From positions 371,947 through 435,946 of the forward strand of contig VXBM01000097.1 in assembly GCA_013400155.1 (NCBI GenBank): 64,000 nt of DNA, read 5' to 3'. The DNA is from Helopsaltes ochotensis (lineage: Eukaryota; Chordata; Aves; Passeriformes; Locustellidae). A program made the position numbers and the translations under genes. Positions 51,503 through 61,370 of this stretch are shown piece after piece (position 1 is the stretch's first letter; each line of letters opens with the position of its first letter). A model generated the notes under the pieces. It did not search any database. It saw nothing but the letters and a program-made list of their open reading frames with translations, and had not been told where the DNA came from.

Positions 51503-52582
51503 GACTTGGAGGTTGTCAATCTTGAGATAAGCATGCAAGCTTACCTAATAAAAATATATTATAATTTCAAGTACCTGGGAAGTGTCTTGGCTTTCACAAT
51601 TTCTGGTGAGTGTAAGATTGGTTTCTAGGGTTTGGTACTTCTATGCATACACAAAATTTGTTAACACATCCCCTCATGAACAAGAGAGAGAAATGGGTAG
51701 ATACAGGCGTATACTTCTAGGACAAAATCCAGTGATTCCAAACCTGTTTGTCTGTATGCCAGGACTGGTGTTTAGCATAGCTCCAATGACAGCAGAATGG
51801 AGGAGACAGTGGCTGTCAGCTGAATTGGGTTTTAGCAGTGTTCATCCATTGTTTATTCATGAGCAGCACAGGAGCCTCAGCCCAAGTCTGGCTGATCAAA
51901 TGATTAAGTTCACTTTTTGTTTAACCTGCGAGCCAAACTGTAGCCTTTATTAGCCTAGAGATGATACCAGCAACGTGAAAAAAGAGGAATGTGATCATTA
52001 TCCTTGAAGTCTTGCAAAAACTGTCATACTTACAGAAACCAATTTAGAAGAAAAAACTTCTTCAGACACAGTGAAAAGGAATATAAAATCTGACTTTATA
52101 CCTGAGAATGAATCTGTCTCTGTAAGACAAGTGATGTATCACAACAGCAGATGCAGCAGAAAACAAAACCAAGGGTAGAACACGATTGGACAAAACAAGA
52201 TCTCAACAGCTGTATGTATTAGTTACTGGTGGATGCTGAATCCTGCTGTATCACTGAATGTTTAAGAATAAGTCTGTATACACACTCTGTAATTGAATGT
52301 CAAGAAAAATGAAAATATATTGTTTTATTGCTACTGTTCATTGATTTATCGGAGTGATTTATTGTCATTGGACATGAAGACCAACAAATCATTTTGCTGA
52401 CACCATCAGCTGCCTTAACTAGGTTGTCAGTTCACGACATTAAAGGTAATGGATGGTGATTATTTTACTGTAATGGGTTTAATCAGTGCTTTGAATGACT
52501 TAGCAGTCATGTCATAGTATAGCCAAGTCATCATTCATCAAGGCAGCATTTTGTTTACCAACATCATCTATAATTCATCTGA

Positions 52583-52602
52583 TTGTTGACAATCGTCAAC
52601 AA
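52583..52602. repeat. 8-bp inverted repeat with forkhead-like halves
   Basis: TTGTTGAC, AATC, GTCAACAA. Each half resembles a forkhead site (GTCAACA, a variant of GTAAACA). It lies at the end of an AT-rich block that looks like conserved non-coding DNA. Confidence 0.8.
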
Positions 52603-53801
52603 ATACCTCTCAGGCTAAGTTTTTTCAGAAATGAAAATCTGCACAGCTGCAGCATACTAACTAACCCTGGTTTACAACCAGAGGAGAAACACAGGAAGGT
52701 GCTTGCTCCTCTCTGAGAAGAGGAACTGTCAGCCTGAAGAGGGACTGCCAGCCAAGGCGACATTCCCCTGGGCTGTGCCTCAGCCCAGCACCAGGATTTA
52801 CAGCTTTCTGAAGCACACAGTGCTTGTTCTGGTGTATGTGAATGCTCTGAATTGAATTCTGCATTACACAGAAATTTGGCCTTACTTTAGAATAAGAGAA
52901 GTGCAACCAACCTGCTCTGTATTCCCAACAGAGAAAAATGTGCAAGCATCACCTGTCTGTTTTTCTCTCCCTGAATGGGATTGAATCATATGTTTATTTG
53001 TACTATGATTGAGTAACTTGTGGAGAACTTCAGATTCATAAAAATTCCTGTTAACTTTGTGGAAATGGGTGCAGTAGTTGAAACATTATCATCTTAAGAC
53101 AGGGCTTTAGATCATCACTTGTGTTATGTCTTTTATGGGTAAGGGTCAGCATGCAAATTTCTAAAAAAGTTTCATATTGAGCTGACAGGGTAACAGCTTA
53201 ATTAGCCACAAAGTTAGATTATTAATACAAGTAACTGGAAACTTTATAGAGCTTCAGCAGCTTCCCTTCTAGCTTTTGGTGCAGACTTTTCTCTGACATT
53301 TGCATCACAGATGTCAACATTTATATTCTACTTATCTAGTGGTGCATGGACAGGGAGCTACTTCAGATGTAGCAAAAGAAGAGTATCAAAGTTCTACCTT
53401 TCAGACATGAGAAAGACCCTGGCTGAGTAAAAGACAAGTGGCAGGTGTTCCAGATACCTTAATGGAAAAGCAAAATAATTTCAAAGTTTAGTGGAAATAT
53501 TTTACATTTCAAAAACATATTTGATTATTGTGTATAAATATGTAAGAAACCAGCAGAAATGGAGTTTAAAGAAAAGATATTTGAAAAGAATGTTTAAAGT
53601 AAAAGTAATCCTCCTTTTCTTGTTCTATACTCAAGGTTTGCCCTACAAATCTTGAAACTATGAGAAATGAATGCATTTTCTGAATAGGTGGAGCAGATTT
53701 TGAGGGTACAAGTAGGATAAGGAACAAAAGTTACCTTCAAGGCCAAGAGCAAACACAAACCAGTGTTCCAGTCCAAAGACCACACTAGAGGTGTCTGATG
53801 C

Positions 53802-53803
<2 letters not shown>

Positions 53804-53841
<38 letters not shown>

Positions 53842-53842
53842 N

Positions 53843-53925
<83 letters not shown>
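53804..53925. repeat. Poly-A tract with one ambiguous base
   Basis: A 122-bp run of A with an N at 53842, followed by a short GAGAGAGAGA stretch. The N marks consensus trouble in the assembly, so the true length is unknown. The upstream flank shows no recognisable transcript-derived sequence. Confidence 0.96.
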
Positions 53926-53928
<3 letters not shown>

Positions 53929-56544
53929 AGAGAGAAGAGATGCCCAAACCACCATGGAAATTATTAAATTACACAGTTTTTGTTCATGAGAAAATGTATG
54001 ACCAGATATATACCCATACCTACTTTGTACTCAAAGTTGTGAAGAGATACAGTGAAATACAGACAGCAACACATAGCATTAGGAATAAGTTATAATGCAA
54101 ATTAGTAATATCCTGGAAGTATCCTAGACTGGGATATCCATGGATTAGAAATTATCTGCAGCGGGGAAGTTACTTTTACAAGAGTTAAAGGGAGATTAAA
54201 TAAGCTATTGGAGATGTGTTCCAACCCTAATAGTCTTTCACATGCAGAAGTGAAGCTGAAGTGAATAGGAAGAACTGATAAAGAATCTCATGTAGCTAAC
54301 AAATGTCATTACTACAAAATGGAAAGATACCAATGCTGGTGCAAGCCCAAGACTACAGAAAACATAGTCAGTTAGTGAGGTTTGTTTAATCATTTAAAAA
54401 GCAAATGAAATTAGTGTCAAGCAGAAAGTACAAGACAAAATCCTAAAAAGCTTTGGAAAATTCCAAAGTTACAGTCCCCAAATATTGAGTATTTTAACAT
54501 AAAATGATTTTGAAAACTGAAATACTGCATTAATTAACATCCAGGCATATATATGATTATATATGATTTCTTTAGCAGAAACTCTCAGTTCAGTCAGACA
54601 TTGCATTCTTAAAATTTTGCAGTGTTATTCCCTAAATACCTTATTCAACATAGCAAGATTCTTGAACTAGGTGTCTTCTTGGAAAGGCTTTTTCACAGAG
54701 TTCAGTTTGCATGAATAATGTGCTGGATGTTTCTTTATGAATTTAGCAGTTCCTGTGTCTTCTGAGGCAAATTAAGCTATGTGGATATTGTCCCTGCATT
54801 TAGGACATGAAACTGAAGTTTAAATGCTGTAAGGTGCAGGTTTGCTGACTTGACAGGCAGCAGGGAACCTCATCACAAAGATGTTATGACATTGAGCAGA
54901 ATAGTCTATCTAAAAAGCAGTTGCTAGATCTTTCAGGAGATGAAGCAAACCTTAAATACACGCAAAGAGAGTATTTCAGTCAGAGAAGCTCAATATTTGG
55001 TCTATCCTTAACTATTTTCTTGATGAAACCTGGTCTGGGAAGGAGTTTTTTTTGAGTTTCTCTTTAGTTTGGGGTTTTTTTTTTCATGAAATGGCTGAAG
55101 GTGAAAACTCAAATCTGATTGTTGCCAGGAAAACCTTTTTCTATAGAAATACTCCCTTACTTCCACCACCTGTCATTGCCCTTACACGCTCGGACCAAGA
55201 TATAAATAAAGTCTTCTCAAAAGCGAGGAACAAGAGATCTGAACAGTCACAGGGTGTGTAGCCACAGCTTTCTCCCTCAGTATTTCTGAGATGGCGAGCC
55301 AGCATGCAGAGCCTTCTTTTAAAGGGACATTTTCTTTGCAAGGCGCTTTACTGTTGCCAGTAGCACCACTGGGCATATTAGCAGCAAAAGAAACAAGGTA
55401 CATTAATAAAAAGTGCCTTCATGCAGCTGCTTTCATGACACTGATTTCAGAACATACTCAGCTCTTTGGCAGAAAGCAGGGACACAAAGTGAACTTTGGA
55501 TACAGTGTCTGTATTTGGAGTTAGTGCCCCTCTAAGGTGAGGTCTCTGACAACCAGGGCGGCCAGAAGCGCTGTTGTAGGAAATGCTTGAGTAATGCCTG
55601 CACTGCAGGCAGGAGATGAGGCAGCAGCGCTGCTGAGCTTTAATCTACACATCTCCAGCAGTGCCAGCACGAAGATGCAGCAGCACTGACTTCAGCCGGC
55701 AACGCATTAGCAACAGACTGAAGCCCACGCCGCTGTGTCTTCATTTATCCTCATGTTTCATCAAGTCTCCAGAGAGTGGTGGGGGATGTGAAATCCCTCA
55801 GCACAGGATTGATTTGAGTGTCTTGCAGAGATAATTCACACGTCAATACCGTTAACCATTTCATTTTTTCTTATGAAGGAAGGGAAGGAAGATAACAAAT
55901 CATACTGGAATCTAGTTTCGAGCTCCTAGCAAACTCAACAAATCAAGAACTGGAAGCTATACTCAGCTGAAGAAAATGGTAAAGGGCATGTCAGGAAGTC
56001 AAATCTGAAAATCACAGTATGGACAGGCAAAAGAGATGTCCAGGATCAATTTACGAAAAGCAAAGATTTTCTTCCAAAATGATGCATCAATAGAAGCGTG
56101 TCTGCCGAAGAGTTTCTAGAAGCAACTATTAGTCAAAAGGCTTGTGCTTTATTAGAGGAGTGAAATCAATGCAGTCAGTGGCTGTTAGCAAATAATTGAG
56201 AGATGACATATAGCTTCTCTACAGGAGAAAAGCCAGAGCAACTGCCTCAAACCAAAATGCAAACAAGCAAGGTTTTAGATCAGAAAAGTGTAAGTTAGTA
56301 GTATTTCAGTAAGAGTCCTGAAAGAAATCACACATGGAAGTACTCCTAGCTTAAACAGGCTTCATACATACAGAATCCTGAGTAGTCCTTTAACAGATTA
56401 GTGGAAAACAGATCAGCAAATCTCACTTTTTATAGCAAGTGAACTACTAAAAATTGTAATAAAGAAATAAGCACACGCAGACAGATAAATACAACATAGG
56501 AAAGCCAGGACACAAAGCCAGGTCTCACAAGGGTATTCAGGCTC

Positions 56545-57580
56545 TCTGAAAGAGATGATAAATGGGGATGAGGCTGTTTCGATTGATCTTCTATACTTGG
56601 ATTTTCAATGAGGTTTGACAAGTTTTCTCACAAAAGGGTTTTAAAAAAATTAAACTGTATGGAACTAAAGGAAGGTCCTTTCCAGGATAAATGATTTATT
56701 AACAGGCAGAATGTAAAGAATGAAAATAAATAGTCATTTTCATAGTGTAGGGAAGTTAAACTGTGAGCCCATATGAATCGTCCCCAATGCATATAAAGTT
56801 CAAGAAAGGAATAAATAGTGAGGTGTCAGAATTTCTTTATGATTCAAAATTACTCAGGGCACTAAGAATGAAAACTGATTATGAGAAGCAGCAGAATGAT
56901 CTCACAATACTGAATGATGGGACAATCAATCAATGTCAAGTGAAATTTAAAGCATAGCATTTGGGGGAAAAATAGTCTAAATATATATATTAATGTACTC
57001 TAAATTACCCCCCAGCCTTCAGGAAAGATCTTGGAGTCATTATTGATAGTTCTTTGAAAATGTTAGTTCATGGATCAGGAACAGTGAGGAAGGAAAACAG
57101 AATAGCAAGAGTCATTAATGAAGGATAAAAAACAAGAGGAAAAACATTGTTATGCCACTTTATAAACCCATGGTGTTCCCACAGCTTGAATTTCTTGCAT
57201 GTCTTTCTGAGCACCCCTCCTCTAAAAGGATAGGGCAGCAGAAGAAAGCAGATAAAGACAACCAAACAATCCCAGAAAAAAAAATACAAAGAAAGCTCGC
57301 ACAGACTAAGATTTTTCAAACTTTGAATGCAATGGTCAAGGAAAGGTAGGAGGGATATATGTAAAAACAAGGAATATCATTACAAAGGAGTTTAGAGAAC
57401 AAGTTATTCATTATGTCCCAGTCTGACTTGATGCTTCTTAATTTAAACATTATCAGGCAACAGATTAAATCTTGGAAAAGACAGCAGATTTATCTTTTTG
57501 ACCACAATCTATACCTAACATGTAAAAATTAATTGCCAAGGACACTGCTGGAACCAGCATCTAAACAGTAATAGAAAAAA
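56545..57580 (+). mobile_element. Ancient CR1-lineage LINE, ORF2 (RT) to near 3' end
   Basis: On the plus strand a worn but colinear reverse-transcriptase sequence can be followed. ATACTTGGATTTTCAATGAG, then TTTGACAAG (the YLDFQKAFDKV core), AAATTAAACTGTATGGA, AAATAGTGAGGTGTCAGAAT (the GV.SEV.KFADD region, with the DD lost), GATCTTGGAGTCATTATTGA (DLGVI.DSS), TTATAAACCCATGGTG (LYKSMVRP) and CTTGAATTTCTTGCATG follow in order. Near 57455 comes ATCAGGCAACAGATTAAAT (the GNRFK-like segment). These match the older CR1 group well known from turtles and crocodilians rather than the young bird CR1s. It is full of stops and indels. Its age suggests insertion before or early in bird evolution. Confidence 0.87.
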
Positions 57581-60500
57581 AAACCCCAAACAACCCACCA
57601 CCACATAAACGACAGATAAATTAATGAAAGGGATGACCTGTGAAAGCCAGAAAGGTGTGACTAAAAGAGCAGGCTTGATCTGTAGCCTATCGTGGGCATC
57701 ATAAACTCATTTGCTTCTTCTGTAGTAAGCCCAGATCTCTTTGCTCTCACTGAGATCTTCCCTTTCCCAGCTGACAAATTTTGACTGCTCTATTTAAAAT
57801 ATAATTTCAAAATACAGGAAGGATAGGGATTGAAATGCCAGCTGGAACCCTAAAATGTAACTAAAATAATGATTCAGGTTTGATGAGTAGAAGATGTCAA
57901 AGTGGTGTTCACCCAGAAGATTCTCTTCATGTTGCTGTATTTATCTGAATCTATACAATACATATATATATATACACATACATATAAAGAAGCAGGATAA
58001 ATATTTTTTGCATCCTTTTGTGACTCCCACATACAATAAGGATCTTAACCCTGTTGAGGAAATATGCCTGAAAATTGAACCATAAATTTGACTCTGCTCC
58101 TCTGATCAATATAGATCATCTTGCACGCTTTACTTGACTGCATTAGTATGAAGAATACAGCAAAACCTCAAAAATATCTATTAGAGTGTAACATATCCTG
58201 ATGCACATAGAGGGGCAGAGACTCTCTAGTCTTCCCAGTCCCTTTGGAAACTGAACTGGACTTCAGAATATTGGTTCAGTGGCCTGCTTGAGAGAAGAGA
58301 ATGATCTTATTTTTACTTCCCAGTGAATTTCATGCTTTTAAGTTCACTCAAACAGAATGAGGGTAAATTGAGCTGAAAAATAAAAAAAAGCAAAGTGTAC
58401 CTGTGAATCAGCTGAACGAAGCTCCAGCTCCATCCTCCATGGAAATTACTCTTTTTCCTCATTTTCCTGAATTTGGCGGCAGTGACTGCACCAAGTTTGT
58501 AAGCAGCTCTGCCTGGCTTAATAATAATACACTGGCAAAAAGAAACACATTCTTCCTCTGGTTTTTATTGCCTGCAAAATGCCATGAAAGTTTCAAATTC
58601 AAGCAATCAATGTGAAGGAGAATAGACCATAAAAGCAAAGTTTATTGCCTCAGAAATAGCTCTACTTTCCCTATCTCTCAATAACGAGGCAAGAACTTTA
58701 TGGAAGATTTGACAGTGTCTGGTGCATGGTATAAAAGAGAAAGAAACACATACATGATTTGATACCAGGAAAAAGAATTATTGGATTTTACACAGCTTGG
58801 AAGAGAGAGCTGGAAGGAGCAGCCTCTTGTCTTTGCAAGTAAATGCTCTTAAGTTAAAATGTGATCTTAACGCTTCTATTCTGCACTGAGAAAATGAAAT
58901 GCAACCACCAGAGAAAAGTGCAAAAAGTCAAATGTATTCCTGCAAAAAAGCAGTGTGCAAATTGCATGCAAATGAGTTGTCATTTTCTAAGAGCACATCT
59001 CCTTCCATTAGAAAAGGAAAATTTAACTGAAAAGCATGCTGTTCACATGCTGTTTGTAAGCTATTAAGGTAGACTGAAAGTGATGCTCTGCAAACTCTAT
59101 TTTCATCTGTTTCTTGCTGATGAAATACACTCAAAGACCTACTTTTAAAACATACACAAAGTTAATTTATTCTTCAGTATGAAACAGAGAGAGATTCTGG
59201 GGTGTCTTTGATCATGAAGACATACCTTGTTATGAAATATATGGCAGATGCTTAGATTCAGAAGGACTGGGGTTTTTGGTCAAACTGTCACTAGAATATA
59301 TTTTTCTCTACCTTGAACATTTTAAAACATCAGTTATCAAATTCCTTCAGAAATTCTTTCAAATGTACTGGTGCTGGTTCAGATATTTTCTTTTTACTTT
59401 CCCATTATTATGCATATGTCAAAATTACATCAAACTCAGCTAGACTACTAATATGAATTTCTTATCTACTCTGGAAATGCTTAAACAGTAGGTGTTTAAA
59501 ATCTCAAAAATACAGCACAAATAGAAACAGCTTAACACAAAAAACCCCCACCTTCATTTCCCCAGACCAAAATGACTTAATCTTCACTAACAGCTAAAGC
59601 TACAGTGTCCTTAAGGATATTAAAACAACATTTGAAAGAAAATTGTTACTCTCACCCTGTTCATATGGTCTATGCTCAGAGTGGTATGCCACGAAATGGT
59701 GCAGGAAATATCCATACTTTAGAATTTCTACTTTGTGTTTTTCAAAACTGACCTTTTATATGGGGGAGGGAGGTAATGGACCTCAAGGGAAATTTTAATA
59801 ATGTTCTTTTTTTTTCCTTTTTTTTTTTTTGAAACAGAATGAAAACACCTATTGACATATCAACATTCACTAGAAACACTGAGAACAGCTCTGCCTTGCA
59901 ATGCAAGACCCTTTAGAGGCTTCTCATGCTCTAAACCAATTTTTGAAGAGATTCAGTGTTTGAACTCATTTAGATCCTGCAGCACTGATGGGTGTGAGGC
60001 TTTAATGGCTGGAAAAATCTGGGACATAAAGCGTATGGGCCACTGTTCACCATCTGCGTTACTGGAGTGACAGGAGGGGGACATTCTGAAAAGCAATATA
60101 TCTGTGTGAGTAAACTTGGGCAGTATGGCAAAAAGTCCTCTGACAGCCAGCCTCACCAGAGATTAATTACAGTCCAAATTAGAAACAAATATGGTAAACG
60201 TGCAACTTCAATGGCTAAAAATTTCCTCTCTTTTCAAATATGTTTTTCATGTTATATTTTGGGACACAAATACAATATCAGTCTCAAAATATCCTCATTC
60301 CCTTTTTAATATAACATTTATTCTGTTATGTTGATTTTTGTTCATCTCTGAGCTGGAATTTAACAGTAGATTAGATCACTTTAGAGCTTTTGTTACTATG
60401 GTAACACTGCACTGCTGTTATATTTCTTCACCTCCAATCTTGATTTTGAGGTGAGTGGCTATATTTATTCCTGTCCTTTACAGGATCTCAGTGTGATGGA

Positions 60501-61217
60501 AAAGCATTTGGTAGAAGAAAAATGTTAGCATAAGCTCCCACCGTAAGGTGGGAAGTCCACAGTTGCTAATTTGTGCTGAAGGTCAAGTGTGCAGTGGGTT
60601 AAATGCATTCACTTAACTTTTAAAATCTTTCAGTTCTAAATTAAATTAAATTACAGGTGAGTAAAGTTTGTGCTTGTCACCCTTGAGTTGCCTCTCTGAA
60701 CAGCTTAGGAACAGTATGGCACTAGAGAGGTGTTCTGAGAAGAAACCAACTCCAGCTCCTCCAAGAGATGAGACATTTATCATCCAACACAAAGATGGAG
60801 AAAGCCAACCCAGCAGCCTCCGACAGATGTTGCTTTATGCTCTACAAAACCCTCTCCTTCATTGAAGCTGCAGTCCACACTGCAGAAATTCCTGCAGATG
60901 TTCCACAAGGTGTGAAGATTGTCCACAGCCTCAGAGAGCCCAGTCGTCCCCATGTAGCTCAATCTGCCCATGTGCTGCTGCTCTGTGGAAAATTAATTCC
61001 CCACCTGCACTGCCTCTGGCTTTATTGGCCTATAATAGTGGGTACCTCACATGAACACCAAGCATTCACAAAAATACAGACAGTATCGGAAGCCAGGTTC
61101 ATTAAAAACCTCGCCTGACACTTCCCACTGGAGAATTTTCTTTCATGTTGCTTATAATTTTGTTGAATTGATCTGAAGCTTGAAGATAGAATGTTTATCC
61201 ATTGAATGTTTAGATGT
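57581..61217. other. Intergenic stretch without recognised features
   Basis: AT-rich unique sequence. Only a TA/CA microsatellite (57959-57985) and a T-run near 59808-59831 stand out. Confidence 0.6.
57959..57985. repeat. (TA)n/(CA)n microsatellite
   Basis: Short alternating TA run followed by CA/TA units. Confidence 0.85.
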
Positions 61218-61370
61218 GCATCATAGGATGGCTTGGAAGGAACCTTAAAGATCATCTAGTTCCAATCCCCTGCCATGGACAGGGACCCCTTCTGCTAGAC
61301 CAGGTTGCTCAGAGATGCATCCAGTCTGGCCAGGAGCACTCCCAGGGTGGGAGCATAATCTCCTCAGTCT
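61218..61370 (-). mobile_element. CR1 LINE 3' end, short
   Basis: The plus strand reads ATCATAGGATGGCTTGGAAGG, then CCTTAAAGATCATCTAGTTCC, GCCATGGACAGGGACCCCTT and a CATCCAGTCTGGCCAGGAGC-like stretch. This is the antisense of the last about 150 bp of CR1. It is strongly 5'-truncated, and similarity fades at about 61370. It is relatively little diverged in its first 100 bp. Confidence 0.91.

Larger units (their letters stand above)
51503..56544. other. Intergenic stretch with candidate regulatory blocks
   Basis: Holds the poly-A tract, the AT-rich block 52300-52640 with forkhead-like palindrome, and a CpG-retaining GC-richer block at 55540-55870 that contains the 14-bp palindrome CAGCAGCGCTGCTG (55622-55635) and GCCTGC-ACT-GCAGGC (55596-55610). 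No gene recognised. Confidence 0.6.

Noticed and set aside
54090..54240. Possible further LINE fragment (AGATTAAATAAGCTATTGGAGA)
   Set aside because: Resembles a short CR1 3' segment, but no second motif in the expected order.
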